A program made the translations under genes and the position numbers. 64,000 bases of DNA from Hyphomicrobiaceae bacterium (GTDB lineage: Bacteria; Pseudomonadota; Alphaproteobacteria; Rhizobiales; Hyphomicrobiaceae). Positions 52,833 to 61,803 of the stretch are shown in pieces. The number at the start of each line of letters is the position of its first letter. The stretch's first letter is position 1. The notes beneath the pieces are model-generated. The model was not told the origin of the DNA. It worked only from the letters and a program-made list of their open reading frames with translations, and made no database searches. Where the stretch lies: assembly GCA_016793635.1 (NCBI GenBank), contig JAEUMD010000001.1:1-64000 (forward strand), in the 5' to 3' direction.

Positions 52833-53882
52833 TCAGTTCGCCTTGGGCAGCAGCTTGATGATGCCCTGGCTGGCGGCAGCCGCTGCGGCGTCCGCCGTCG
52901 GACCCCAGGCGCCGTCGAGAGCTCCGGCCGCAATATCGTTCTTCTGCGATACCGTGCCGATGTTCTTGCCTGCCGGGTCCTTGACATGCCAGTCGATGGC
53001 AATCGGCTGCTTGCCGTCCTTGGCATCGCCGACCTTGACGATGCCTTCGACGCGATAGGCGTTGCCGGCGGCGCTGGCGAGCGAAACGCCGCTCTTCGAC
53101 AGTTCGCGTTGCAGGGCACTCGTGAGCGATATGCGGCCATCGCCGGGTGCTCCGGTGACGTTCGGGACAAACGCCATCATGGGGCCGGCGCGGCCGATGC
53201 TGCCCGTGGTCGTGCTTGGCGCGGCAGGGGCTGTGGCGACCTGCTGGCCGGCGCGGGCACCACCCGCGGCCGGAGCCTGTGCCACCGGAACGCTCGCCGA
53301 GCGGCCCTGCGACGGCAGCCATGATGCAACCTGGCCTGCGGTCTTGTTCGAAATGGTGTCGATCACCTGCGGCGACACGGACGACCAGGGATCGCGGCTG
53401 CCCTGGGCGCCGGGGATCAGCTCTTCGCCGGTGATGCGGTTCACGCGCTGCCCAGCAGGATCGGTGACGTCCCAAATGTAGGACACCTTCACGCCGGTCT
53501 TCTCGCGGGCGGATACAACATAACCGCGCAAGGTGTAGTCGGCGCGGTCCGTCGCGTTTTGGGCGACGGCGATGCTCGAGCGGCCGAGCGCTGTTCCGAG
53601 GCTCGCCTGCATCTGCTTGGCAACCGTTTCCGGCGCGCCGATGACGGGGGCGACGGCCACCTTCGCGCCAGACGTCACGGCGGCGGGCGGCGGAGTATTC
53701 AGGGCGGTGGCGGGACCCGAGTCCCCGGCCGAGCCGAGCAGGTTGCCGCCGGTCTCGCAGCCGGCGAGCATCGTACCCGCCAGGGCGATCGCGGCCGCGA
53801 TCCAACCGGACCGTCCTGCGCGATGCGCGGCAGGCGCTGTCCGAGCCGTCATTCTCGCCGCAGCAGCATCATTGGTCGTCAC
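52833..53882 (-). CDS. hypothetical lipoprotein with an internally duplicated domain
   Basis: 349 residues. A signal peptide ends in the lipobox 'LAGTMLAGC' (Cys near residue 42). Two related halves are visible: '[20 protein letters not shown]' with '[20 protein letters not shown]' in the first and '[15 protein letters not shown]' with '[20 protein letters not shown]' in the second, joined by a Pro/Ala-rich linker. No family is recognised. The GTG start at 53882 has GAGGGGG upstream. It is transcribed towards prs and ends 120 bp before it. Confidence 0.75.
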   Translation of the reverse strand: MTTNDAAAARMTARTAPAAHRAGRSGWIAAAIALAGTMLAGCETGGNLLGSAGDSGPATALNTPPPAAVTSGAKVAVAPVIGAPETVAKQMQASLGTALGRSSIAVAQNATDRADYTLRGYVVSAREKTGVKVSYIWDVTDPAGQRVNRITGEELIPGAQGSRDPWSSVSPQVIDTISNKTAGQVASWLPSQGRSASVPVAQAPAAGGARAGQQVATAPAAPSTTTGSIGRAGPMMAFVPNVTGAPGDGRISLTSALQRELSKSGVSLASAAGNAYRVEGIVKVGDAKDGKQPIAIDWHVKDPAGKNIGTVSQKNDIAAGALDGAWGPTADAAAAAASQGIIKLLPKAN

Positions 53883-54087
53883 AGTGACGTCCCCCTCAAA
53901 TCATACGACCCGCTGTATTTCCGGCGGCCGGCGTACTTACCCTGCGGCCTTCAGCTCCTCTTGAACCGGTACACTGCCATTGAAATAACCGGGCGGGCGG
54001 CTCTGAGTCCACCCACGCAGCCTATCGTCCGCACTCCGGCAGGCCGCCTATCGCCAGTCACACCCCTCTAAATTGTGGATTGTGCTC

Positions 54088-54858
54088 CTAGGCCACGACA
54101 ATGGCGGAGATTTGGCGGCCGTAATCCGGCTCCTTGCGGTGGCAGCAGCGCCTGTAGCTGAACAGTCTCGATTCGTTCTCATAAGTTGAGAGGTGCGCCG
54201 ACGAAACCCGCGCGAGGCCGAGTCCGCCGAGCCGGGCGAGCACGTAGCCCGGCAGGTCGAAGTGTGCCCTCCCGCCAGCCGTCGGGCGGCGGAAGTGGCG
54301 AGCGTTGGCGGGCGAGAGGGTCAGCAGCTCGGACTCGAACTCGGGCCCGACCTCGTAGGCGTCCTGGCCGATGCACGGTCCGAGCGCAGCATGGATGCGC
54401 GCGCGATCGGCGCCGACCTCCTCCATTTTAGCGACTGCGGCCTCGAGAATGCCGGAGACGGCGCCGCGCCATCCGGCGTGAGCGGCTGCCACGACCTTGG
54501 CGACGGGATCGGCGAACAGGACGGGAGCGCAGTCGGCCGCAAGTGCGCCGACGACGACGCCCGGCGCCGCAGTTACAACGGCGTCGGCTTTGGGCAGGTC
54601 TCCGGCAACGGCACCGCCGACGAGGCCGGCGGTCGCCGAATGGGTCTGATGGAGCGTCACCACGGGAAACTCGCGGCTCCCGAGAAAACCCGCCACCCTG
54701 CGCCGGTTCTCGATCACGGCGGCGCGATCGTCGTTCGAGCCAAGTCCGCAGTTGAGGCTCGCGTAAATCCCGTCCGACACGCCCCCCTCGCGCGTGAAGA
54801 AGCCGTGGCGGATGCCGGCGAGGGCACCAAGCCCGGGATCGACGATCGGGTTCGGCAC
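54088..54858 (-). CDS. pgeF: peptidoglycan editing factor PgeF (YfiH, multicopper polyphenol oxidase-like)
   Basis: About 256 residues. 'IRHGFFTREGGVSDGIYASL', 'VVTLHQTHSATAG' (metal His), 'ALAADCAPVLFADP' (Cys), 'VAAAHAGWRGAVSGILEAAV' and 'SRLFSYRR' are characteristic. PgeF removes wrongly incorporated serine from muropeptides; purine nucleoside activity has also been reported for the family. I prefer the GTG at 54858, which has GGAGA eight bases upstream; an ATG at 54924 would add 22 non-conserved residues. It normally follows lgt and midA; here a gene on the other strand separates it. Confidence 0.92.
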   Translation of the reverse strand: MPNPIVDPGLGALAGIRHGFFTREGGVSDGIYASLNCGLGSNDDRAAVIENRRRVAGFLGSREFPVVTLHQTHSATAGLVGGAVAGDLPKADAVVTAAPGVVVGALAADCAPVLFADPVAKVVAAAHAGWRGAVSGILEAAVAKMEEVGADRARIHAALGPCIGQDAYEVGPEFESELLTLSPANARHFRRPTAGGRAHFDLPGYVLARLGGLGLARVSSAHLSTYENESRLFSYRRCCHRKEPDYGRQISAIVVA

Positions 54859-55147
54859 GGGCGCGTTCTCCAATGGGCTTGTCCGCCAGTGTGCGCGGCA
54901 AGGCGAGGGCAACCGATAGCGCATCCCTTCGGCCGATGCAGCCCCGCGGCGTTATTGACCGGCGGATGGTGATCACGGCCGACTGCTGATCGGTGTCTCC
55001 GGGCACCACCCTGGCGCGGCGACGTGCAACGCCGGACAGTTTGGGCGCGAGGAGCGACGGAAAGGACTGGGCCCGCCCGTCCCGCAGGTAGAGCCGCGTT
55101 TTGCCCGCGTGCTTCCCAGGGGGAGCCCGCATGGCGGGCAACGGAGG

Positions 55148-55996
55148 ATGACTGACACCATGGCCGACGAACACGACCTAGGATTGCCCCACGATCTCGC
55201 AGCCGTGCTGACACGCCGCCGCGCGCTCGGACTGATCGCCTCGGCCGCCGCGGTCGCCACCAGCGCTTGCGACAACCTTCCTTTCGCCGGAAAGGCCGAG
55301 GCCGAGGTGGTCGCGACAGGGCCCGACGGTGTGGCGTGTGTCGTGCACCCGGAGGAGGTCGCAGGTCCGTTTCCCGCTGATGGCTCCAACAAGGCCCACG
55401 GCACGCTCGCCAACGTCCTGCGCGACAGCGGCATCGTCCGGCGCGACATGCGGGCAAACCTAGAGTCGGCCGGTTCTCCGGCAGAAGGTACGGTACTGGA
55501 CCTCACGGTCAGTCTCGTCGCGGTCGGCCCGTCGTGCACGCCCCTCGCGGGTCACGCGGTCTACCTCTGGCATTGCGATGCCGCTGGCCGGTACTCGATC
55601 TATGACTTGCCGGATCGCAGCTATCTGCGCGCGGTCGGCGTCAGCGACGAGAAAGGGCGTATCGAATTCCAGACCATCATTCCGGGCTGCTACCTCGGGC
55701 GCTATCCGCACATGCATTTCGAGGTCTATCCGAGCATCACGTCGGCGATCGACTACCGCCAGCGCGTGCTCACCTCGCAATTGGCGATTCCAGGCGACAT
55801 TTGCAGCGAGGTCTACGGGCGCGATCCGGTCTACCAGCAGAGCCGCGACCACTTTGCTCGCTCGCCGCTCGATCGCGACATGATCTTCCGCGACAACACT
55901 CCGAAACAGCTCGCGGCGCAGACGCTGGCGATCGAGCGCCTGGCGGACGGCAGCTACCGCGGTTCCGTCACGATCGGCATCAAGGCCGCGGCCTGA
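55148..55996 (+). CDS. exported intradiol ring-cleavage dioxygenase-like protein
   Basis: 282 residues (278 from the ATG at 55160). A twin-arginine signal with lipobox-like end, 'LTRRRALGLIASAAAVATSAC', indicates export. The catalytic fold of protocatechuate/catechol dioxygenases is recognised from 'AVYLWHCDAAGRYSIYDLPD', 'GRIEFQTIIPGCYLGRYPHM' and 'HMHFEVYPSITSAI'; Tyr and His residues fitting the 2-Tyr/2-His iron site are present. Extracytoplasmic members of this family exist in many bacteria, with unknown substrates. It is the only plus-strand gene within the pgeF-midA-lgt group. Confidence 0.82.
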   Translation: MTDTMADEHDLGLPHDLAAVLTRRRALGLIASAAAVATSACDNLPFAGKAEAEVVATGPDGVACVVHPEEVAGPFPADGSNKAHGTLANVLRDSGIVRRDMRANLESAGSPAEGTVLDLTVSLVAVGPSCTPLAGHAVYLWHCDAAGRYSIYDLPDRSYLRAVGVSDEKGRIEFQTIIPGCYLGRYPHMHFEVYPSITSAIDYRQRVLTSQLAIPGDICSEVYGRDPVYQQSRDHFARSPLDRDMIFRDNTPKQLAAQTLAIERLADGSYRGSVTIGIKAAA

Positions 55997-56039
55997 CGGC
56001 TCGTGCCGCCTTGCCCCTCGGCCCCGAACGCCCCGCGCG

Positions 56040-57158
56040 TCAGAACCCGGCAAGCGGCGGCAGGCCCGCGGAACGTGCGCCGAGCACTTTGAAGCGGTCG
56101 CCCATGCCGGGTACCGCCATGATGCGTGCGACGCCCGCCTCGATGTCGTGGGCGATCTCGGGATTGGCGCTCATCAGCTTCGAAGCACGTTGCACGAGGC
56201 CGAGCGCGCCGAGGAATTCCGCCTGAGTCACCGGGCCGTCGACGGCGAGGCCCTCGGCTTCGATGTCCTCCCGGTACCAGGAGAATTTGACGTGGCAGGT
56301 GAGGTCGGCCTCGCCTGGCGACGCCAGCGGGTGCTCGTAGGCGTGTTGTCTGACGGCCTGCAACGTGTCGCCGAGCCCGTCGTCGCTGCTGCCGTAGTCG
56401 AGGAGCAGCGCGACCAGCGGTGACTGACCGGCGATGCGCGCCAGCCCTGCCGCGAAACCCTCCGATGGCATCTCCTCGTAGACGCTTCCCTCAGCGGCAT
56501 CGGGAAACCGCAGTGCGATGTGCTTGCCGGCACTGGGCATGAACTCGGTGGCGAACTGCAGCCGGCCCAGGTCATCGACCGTCACCAGCCGCCGTGCCCA
56601 GCGGTCGGCGCCCTTCACCCACGAGATCGGCGCGAGGCAGTCGAGGAACTCGTTGGCGATGAGGATGGTGGCGACACCCTCTCGCGGCTCGATCGCTGCC
56701 GGCCAAGCGAGCGGGAAGCCGCAATCGGCAAGGATTGCACGCTGCTGCTCGCGCAATGGCTCGCTGGTCTCCAGAAGCTCGATCGACAAGGCCGAGGCGA
56801 GCGGTGGCACGCGGCGGAGCACTCGGGTGATGTCGCTCATCAAGGTGCCGCGACCGGGCCCCAGTTCCACCAGTCGCAGCCGATCCGGCGCGCCCATCTG
56901 CTGCCAGGTGACCGCGACCCACGCGCCGATGATCTCGCCGAACACCTGCGTGATCTCGGGCGCGGTGATGAAGTCGCCGGCGCTGCCGATGGCGGACTTG
57001 TTGCGGTAATAGCCGTGCTCCGCGTCCTGCAGGCAGGCCCGCATGTATTCGTCCGCCGGGAGCGGTCCATCACCCTTGATCTGCTTCTTCAGCTTCAGCG
57101 CGAGGGGCGTGTCTCGCCGCGCCTCGGCATCGTAGGACGGCTCGCCGTTTGAGCTCAC
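56040..57158 (-). CDS. class I SAM-dependent methyltransferase, MidA/NDUFAF7-like
   Basis: 372 residues. 'GPLPADEYMRACLQDAEHGY', 'SAGDFITAPEITQVFGEIIG', 'LRLVELGPGRGTLMSDITRV' (SAM motif I) and 'VATILIANEFLDCLAPISWV' identify the DUF185/MidA family. The mitochondrial member dimethylates an Arg of complex I subunit NDUFS2; bacterial members probably act similarly. It overlaps lgt by 4 bp and is translationally coupled to it. Confidence 0.93.
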   Translation of the reverse strand: MSSNGEPSYDAEARRDTPLALKLKKQIKGDGPLPADEYMRACLQDAEHGYYRNKSAIGSAGDFITAPEITQVFGEIIGAWVAVTWQQMGAPDRLRLVELGPGRGTLMSDITRVLRRVPPLASALSIELLETSEPLREQQRAILADCGFPLAWPAAIEPREGVATILIANEFLDCLAPISWVKGADRWARRLVTVDDLGRLQFATEFMPSAGKHIALRFPDAAEGSVYEEMPSEGFAAGLARIAGQSPLVALLLDYGSSDDGLGDTLQAVRQHAYEHPLASPGEADLTCHVKFSWYREDIEAEGLAVDGPVTQAEFLGALGLVQRASKLMSANPEIAHDIEAGVARIMAVPGMGDRFKVLGARSAGLPPLAGF

Positions 57159-57994
57159 GTTACGCTTGCCTCCGTATCGATTGCCGCGCGCCGCGCGCGA
57201 CGGATGAAGTAGGCCCCGAGCAGCACCATCGGCACCGAATAGGCCATGCCGCGCGTGATTGGCCAGCCGTCGAACAGGATGCGGTATTCCTCGATCTTGA
57301 ACAGCTCGCAGACGATGCGGAACAGCCCGTAGCCTGCGAGGAAAGCACCGACTGTCAGTCCCGGCAGCTTCAGCGAGCCGCGTTTATGGATCAGCCAGTA
57401 GAGAATTGCGAACAGCACAGCGCCCTCAAGAAGCGCTTCGTAGAGCATCGCCGGGTGTCGCGGGGCATCTCCGTACCCCGGGAAGGCGATAGCCCACGGC
57501 ACGCTGGAGACGGTGCCCACCACCTCGGAGTTGATGAAGTTGGCGATGCGGCCGAAGAAGAGGCCGATCGGAACCGCGGCCGTCACCACGTCGGCGACGC
57601 TGAGCAGTCCCGCGCCTCGCCAGCGTGAGAATGCCCATATCGCCAACGCCACTCCCAGCACGCCGCCGTGGAAGGCCATCCCGCCTTGCCAGATCTTGAA
57701 AATTTCGAGCGGTCGCGAGAGGTAATATTGGGGCTCGTAAAACAGCACGTGGCCGAGACGGCCGCCGATCACCACGCCGAACGTGACGAGCAGCAGCAGA
57801 TCGTCGATCATCGGCTCGCTCAGCGGCGCGCGATCTCGGGCCCAAAGCCGTTCGCTGGCGATGAGACGTTTGACGTAGAGCCAGCCGAGCAGCAGGCCGG
57901 CCATATAGGCGAGACCGTACCATTTGACCGACAGCGGGCCGATGGAGATGGCCACGGGGTCGATGTTTGGGAACGGGATGGCGAGGATTTCCAA
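57155..57994 (-). CDS. lgt: prolipoprotein diacylglyceryl transferase
   Basis: 279 residues, seven membrane helices. 'VIGGRLGHVLFYEPQYYLSR', 'QGGMAFHGGVLGVALAIWAF', and the Lgt signature 'GLFFGRIANFINSEVVGTVS' (Arg and Asn active-site residues) are present; 'YGLFRIVCELFKI' follows. It transfers diacylglycerol from phosphatidylglycerol to the lipobox Cys of prolipoproteins. First gene of the lgt-midA(-pgeF) set. Confidence 0.97.
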   Translation of the reverse strand: MEILAIPFPNIDPVAISIGPLSVKWYGLAYMAGLLLGWLYVKRLIASERLWARDRAPLSEPMIDDLLLLVTFGVVIGGRLGHVLFYEPQYYLSRPLEIFKIWQGGMAFHGGVLGVALAIWAFSRWRGAGLLSVADVVTAAVPIGLFFGRIANFINSEVVGTVSSVPWAIAFPGYGDAPRHPAMLYEALLEGAVLFAILYWLIHKRGSLKLPGLTVGAFLAGYGLFRIVCELFKIEEYRILFDGWPITRGMAYSVPMVLLGAYFIRRARRAAIDTEASVT

Positions 57995-58087
57995 GGTCTC
58001 AATCCTTCCTCTGCGCCGCGGCTGGAGGTGTCGTCCGGCGCCGGGCTGTCCGTTGCACGGATCGTTTTGGCGACCGCAGGCGGAGTG

Positions 58088-58112
58088 TCAAGCGCGGTAC
58101 TGCCGCGCTTGA
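58088..58112. repeat. 10-bp perfect inverted repeat between lgt and ubiK
   Basis: TCAAGCGCGG (58088-58097) and CCGCGCTTGA (58103-58112) are separated by five bases. It lies in the 285-bp divergent region and could be an operator for both genes or a leader hairpin of ubiK; no T-run follows. Confidence 0.6.
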
Positions 58113-58279
58113 TCGGGCGCGGGGCCGCCGCCATAGTCGCCCCGACCGCAGGCCGGGGCTTGCCGGCCACGGGAGCCCGGACTAGCAAGCATCGTCGAGC
58201 AGGTGGGTTACGGCTGCCCCCGCGACGCGGCACCGAGACCACCGGGCCGGACGGGCACGGACGCAAAGGTGAGAGACAC

Positions 58280-58540
58280 ATGACCCAGACCAGCAATCGC
58301 ATATTCGACGAGCTTGCCCGCGTGATGACGGACGCGGCCGGCGCGGCGCAGGGCGTCAAGCGCGAGGTCGAGACGCTGGTGCGCTCCCAGGGTGAACGGT
58401 TCCTGCGCGACATGGACGTGGTCGCCCGCGAGGAGTTCGAGGCGGTGAAAGCCATGGCGGAGAAGGCACGCGCCGAGAACGCGCGTCTCGAGGCGCGCAT
58501 CGCCGAGCTCGAGCGCCGTCTCGGCATAGCTCCCGCCTGA
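58280..58540 (+). CDS. ubiK: ubiquinone biosynthesis accessory factor UbiK
   Basis: 86 residues of the UbiK/BMFP (YqiC, DUF526) family: 'NRIFDELARVMTDAAGAAQG', 'VKREVETLVRSQGERFLRDM' and the C-terminal coiled coil 'EKARAENARLEARIAELERR'. It trimerises, binds lipids and supports the aerobic Ubi complex. Divergent from lgt. GGTGAGAG precedes the ATG at 58280. A large hairpin follows the stop codon. Confidence 0.92.
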   Translation: MTQTSNRIFDELARVMTDAAGAAQGVKREVETLVRSQGERFLRDMDVVAREEFEAVKAMAEKARAENARLEARIAELERRLGIAPA

Positions 58541-58932
58541 GTTTTCCAGGCGAGCTTGCGCGACGGCAAATCCGCAAGCTCTGGAAACCAGGGATCGGGT
58601 GCTGGCCTCCTGCTTTGGCGTGCCCCGGCTGAGCAAGTTGGCCCGATCGCACTCTGGCTCGCTCCGGCAACGCGCGGCGTGTCTTTACAGGCGCGTCATG
58701 GCCGCCATTGCGCTGTCGCCGGCGCCCCTCACGCGGCAGTCCACAGCTCTTGTGCGTAATCGCCCCCGAAGCGCCGTTTTGCGGGCTTTCCTCGCCCCTT
58801 GGGCGCTTTCAACGTGGACAAGGGCCGCGTTGGCTTGCGACTCGCGGATGGGTCTGTTTTCGTCGGCGCGTCGTTTGGGCAACGCGTGTGTGTCACCTCA
58901 ACGAAACAAGCAGCAAGAACCGAGGACGGCGA
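58541..58932. other. intergenic region between ubiK and the YbjN-domain gene
   Basis: About 390 bp. It starts with the hairpin at 58542-58587 and otherwise shows no recognised gene; frames open on both strands have no supporting features. It should contain the promoter of the YbjN-domain gene. Confidence 0.4.
58542..58587 (+). terminator. long hairpin directly after ubiK
   Basis: GAGCTTGCG (58552-58560) pairs with CGCAAGCTC (58573-58581), and TTTCCA (58543-58548) with TGGAAA (58582-58587), with a three-base bulge and a 12-base loop. It begins at the ubiK stop codon; it lacks a U-run, so termination is uncertain. Confidence 0.45.
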
Positions 58933-59430
58933 ATGGGATCGGCAGAACGCGGCTACGATCGGATGACCAATCCGATCGATCTGGTGGAGCACATCGCCAA
59001 CGCGCACGACTGGCATGTCGACCGCGCCGGAGACGACGAGCTGACCATGATCGTGGCCGGCACGCGCACCGACTACCAGCTCTCCATCCATTGGCGCGGC
59101 GACCTCGAGTCGATGCACCTTGCGTGCGCCTTCGATCTCAAGGTGCCGGACTACCGATCGAACGAACTCTATCGCCTCATCTGTCAGATCAACGAGCAGC
59201 TCTGGATCGGCCACTTCGATCTGTGGACCCACGAAGGGCTCGTGATGTACCGCCAGACGCTGCTGCTCAATGGTGCGGTGGCGACGGCGCGGCAGTGCGA
59301 GACGCTGCTGACGGCCGCGCTCGAAGCGTGCGAGCGCTACTATCAAGCCTTCCAGTTCGTCGTCTGGGCCGGTAAGGAGAGCCGCGAGGCGCTCGTCTCG
59401 ACCATGTTCGAGACCGAGGGTCAGGCCTGA
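58933..59430 (+). CDS. YbjN domain-containing protein
   Basis: 165 residues. The type III secretion chaperone-like YbjN fold is suggested by 'HIANAHDWHVDRAGDDELTM', 'YQLSIHWRGDLESMHLACAF', 'ELYRLICQINEQLWIGHFDL' and 'ALEACERYYQAFQFVVWAGK'. The family is a sensory or chaperone-like factor of unknown mechanism. In Hyphomicrobiales it is regularly placed just before proC, as here. The ATG at 58933 has GAGG about eight bases upstream; 58963 is an alternative. Confidence 0.85.
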   Translation: MGSAERGYDRMTNPIDLVEHIANAHDWHVDRAGDDELTMIVAGTRTDYQLSIHWRGDLESMHLACAFDLKVPDYRSNELYRLICQINEQLWIGHFDLWTHEGLVMYRQTLLLNGAVATARQCETLLTAALEACERYYQAFQFVVWAGKESREALVSTMFETEGQA

Positions 59431-59525
59431 GCGGCCAGCATATCGGCGAGCCCGGCGATCTGGCGCACCCGTGACAGGCTGCTCGAGACGTTCGTCGCAG
59501 CAGCTTGTCCGATCAGGGGGCGCCT

Positions 59526-60356
59526 ATGACTTTCCCGCTCAACGGTACGCTCGTTCTCGCCGGCGCCGGCAAGATGGGCGGCGCCATGATCGCGGGATGG
59601 CTTGCGCGTGGCTTGAGCCCGCAGCACGTGACGGTCGTCGACCCTGCGCCGCCGCCTGAAGTCGCAGCGCTGCTGGCGCGCCACGCCATCGCGATCATGG
59701 GCGAGGCCAAGCCGCTGCCATCGCCCCCGGCCGTGATCGTCGTCGCGGTGAAGCCGCAGATCATGGAGGCGGTACTGCCAGGGCTCGCCCGCATGGCCGG
59801 TCCCGAAACCCTTCTGCTCTCCATCGCCGCCGGACGCACCATCGCCAGCTTCGAGCACCATCTGCCGCCCGGTGCCGCCGTAGTGCGAGCGATGCCCAAC
59901 ACGCCGGCGGCGATTGGCCGGGGCATGACCGTCTGCGTCGCGAACACGGCAGCGGGCGAGCCGCAGCGTGCCTTGGCGACAGCCCTTCTAACAGCGGTCG
60001 GCGAGGTGGGGTGGGTCGAGGACGAGGCGCTGATGGATGCCGTCACCGCGGTTTCCGGCTCCGGCCCCGCTTACGTCTTCTTGCTCGCCGAGGCACTGGC
60101 CGCCGCCGGGCGTGCCCAGGGTCTCGACGCCGCCCTTGCCGACCGGCTGGCACGGGCGACGGTTTCGGGATCAGGCGAACTCTTGCACCAGTCACAGGAC
60201 GACGCGGCTCAGCTCCGTCGCAACGTCACGTCGCCGGGCGGTACCACCGCCGCGGCGCTTGGAGTGCTGATGCGCGAGGGCGACGGTCTGCCGTCGCTGC
60301 TCGCCGAGGCCGTGGCGGCCGCAACGAAAAGAGGCCGCGAGCTGGCCGGGGGATGA
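59526..60356 (+). CDS. proC: pyrroline-5-carboxylate reductase
   Basis: 276 residues. NAD(P)-binding 'LVLAGAGKMGGAMIAGWLAR', 'IVVAVKPQIMEAVLPGLA', 'VVRAMPNTPAAIGRGMTVCV' and the C-terminal signature 'LRRNVTSPGGTTAAALGVLM' are complete. It catalyses the last step of proline synthesis. AGGGGG lies six bases before the ATG at 59526. It follows the YbjN-domain gene by about 95 bp. Confidence 0.96.
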   Translation: MTFPLNGTLVLAGAGKMGGAMIAGWLARGLSPQHVTVVDPAPPPEVAALLARHAIAIMGEAKPLPSPPAVIVVAVKPQIMEAVLPGLARMAGPETLLLSIAAGRTIASFEHHLPPGAAVVRAMPNTPAAIGRGMTVCVANTAAGEPQRALATALLTAVGEVGWVEDEALMDAVTAVSGSGPAYVFLLAEALAAAGRAQGLDAALADRLARATVSGSGELLHQSQDDAAQLRRNVTSPGGTTAAALGVLMREGDGLPSLLAEAVAAATKRGRELAGG

Positions 60357-60820
60357 ACCGGGCTCGCGGCCTTGTCAGTTGCGCCCGGCGAGACCTTTTC
60401 TGGTCTCCGGCGGCCGGGCGGTCTTCGGGTGGGGCGCCCGCCACAGGAGGGAGGCGGCGCCGGACACCAATGGATGCGGTCGCGTGGCAAGCGGCTGATC
60501 CATGGCTGATATGATATAATGTTACAGATAGGGCAATGGGATTTCCTCCCGGCTCACGGACCTGTGAATGCTGAGATGTGACCGAGCCGGACTGTAAGGG
60601 GGGCGCCTCGTCCGAAATCGCCGTCGCGGTCGATCGAGGTCGCGACTTGAATCCTTCACCATGGCGTCCAAGGAGCGGGCCACGGCTCCTGACCATTGCG
60701 CGGAGCGCTTCGATCTCCGCCGATGGCAGGCTGGCGGGTATCATTCCGAAGATGGAGCAAGCAGACCGGCGCGACATGAGCGATTGCCTATATTTCAACA
60801 ATCCTTTAAGTAATGAAATT
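60357..60820. other. intergenic region upstream of the arsenic operon
   Basis: About 460 bp. It includes a TATAAT box at 60515-60520 without a clear -35 and an AT-rich stretch at 60785-60825 with TTCA...TGAA dyad halves immediately before arsR, the likely promoter/operator of the ars operon. No gene was recognised. Confidence 0.45.
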
Positions 60821-61216
60821 ATGGATCAGGAAAAAGTCGTCCGCGCGCTTGCCGCACTGGCCAATCCGCATCGCCTCGCACTCTTCCGCCGCCTCGTCGC
60901 TGCGGGCAGCGATGGAGTGACGGCCGGCGGGCTCGCCGAGGAGGTCGGCCTCGCGCCGACTGGCCTTTCCTTCCACACGAAGGAACTGGAGCGGGCAGGG
61001 CTGGTGTCGCAAGTCCGCGAAGGCCGTTTCATCCGATACCGGTTCGAGGCGGATGCGATGCGCGAGCTGATTGAATTCCTGACCGAGGATTGCTGCGGTG
61101 GGCGACCCGAGCTGTGCGGGATCGCGGCGCCACAAGCCACCGAGAGCAGGTGCTGCGAGCCAATCCCGGCCGTCGCGTCTGCACGGCCCGACAAGCGAAG
61201 CCGGCGGGGAGCCTGA
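60821..61216 (+). CDS. arsR: ArsR-family arsenic-responsive regulator
   Basis: 131 residues. Winged helix: 'ALAALANPHRLALFRRLVAA', 'LAEEVGLAPTGLSFHTKELE' and 'RAGLVSQVREGRFIRYRFEA'. The Cys cluster 'LTEDCCGGRPELC' after the last helix matches the C-terminal arsenite site of the proteobacterial ArsR type rather than the alpha-3 site of plasmid R773 ArsR; a further 'RCCEP' pair follows. It should repress the ars operon until arsenite binds. Upstream in-frame starts exist (60776), but the ATG at 60821 fits family length. It precedes arsC by two bases. Confidence 0.9.
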   Translation: MDQEKVVRALAALANPHRLALFRRLVAAGSDGVTAGGLAEEVGLAPTGLSFHTKELERAGLVSQVREGRFIRYRFEADAMRELIEFLTEDCCGGRPELCGIAAPQATESRCCEPIPAVASARPDKRSRRGA

Positions 61217-61218
61217 CG

Positions 61219-61749
61219 ATGACCGAGGAAGCGCGCCAGACGTTCAACGTCCTGTTTCTCTGCACGCACAATTCTGCCCGCAGCGTCATCGCCGAGGCGA
61301 TCATGAACCGCTTGGGCAAGGGACGCTTCCGTGGTTTCAGCGCCGGCAGCCAGCCGAGAGGGCGGGTCAACCCATTTGCGCTGCATCTACTCGAGCGGCT
61401 CAACTACGACATAGCTGCGATCCGCTCGAAGTCGTGGGACGAGTTCGCTCAGCCCGGCGCACCGCGCATGGACTTCGTATTCACCGTTTGTGACAACGCG
61501 GCCGCCGAAACATGCCCGGTTTGGCCCGGTCAACCGATGTCGGCGCATTGGGGTGTCGCCGATCCGTCCGAGGTACGGGGCAGCGACGCTGAAATCGCCG
61601 CGGCGTTCGCCGACACGCACCGCATGCTGTATCAGCGGATTTCAATCTTCACCAATCTCCCGATCGACGGCCTTGACGAACTATCGCTCCAGCGACAGCT
61701 CGAGGCGATCGGCCGCGAGGCGGCAGAGGATGTGGCGGCGACCGGCTGA
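61219..61749 (+). CDS. arsC: arsenate reductase, thioredoxin-coupled (low-molecular-weight phosphatase type)
   Basis: 176 residues. The P-loop 'VLFLCTHNSARSVIAEAIMN' (C-x5-R) and 'FVFTVCDNAAAETCPVWPGQ' with the second and third redox Cys place it in the LMW-phosphatase ArsC family. It reduces arsenate to arsenite through a Cys relay. It starts two bases after arsR. It extends about 30 residues beyond the short ArsC forms. Confidence 0.93.
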   Translation: MTEEARQTFNVLFLCTHNSARSVIAEAIMNRLGKGRFRGFSAGSQPRGRVNPFALHLLERLNYDIAAIRSKSWDEFAQPGAPRMDFVFTVCDNAAAETCPVWPGQPMSAHWGVADPSEVRGSDAEIAAAFADTHRMLYQRISIFTNLPIDGLDELSLQRQLEAIGREAAEDVAATG

Positions 61750-61803
61750 CGCTACTTCGACGATCAACTCCGGCCGAACTCAATTCTCGTTACAGGTTCC
61801 ATC

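Noticed and set aside
60578-60820. 81-codon N-terminal extension of arsR
   Set aside because: The extension is Arg/Pro-rich and not found in ArsR proteins; it runs through the probable operator.
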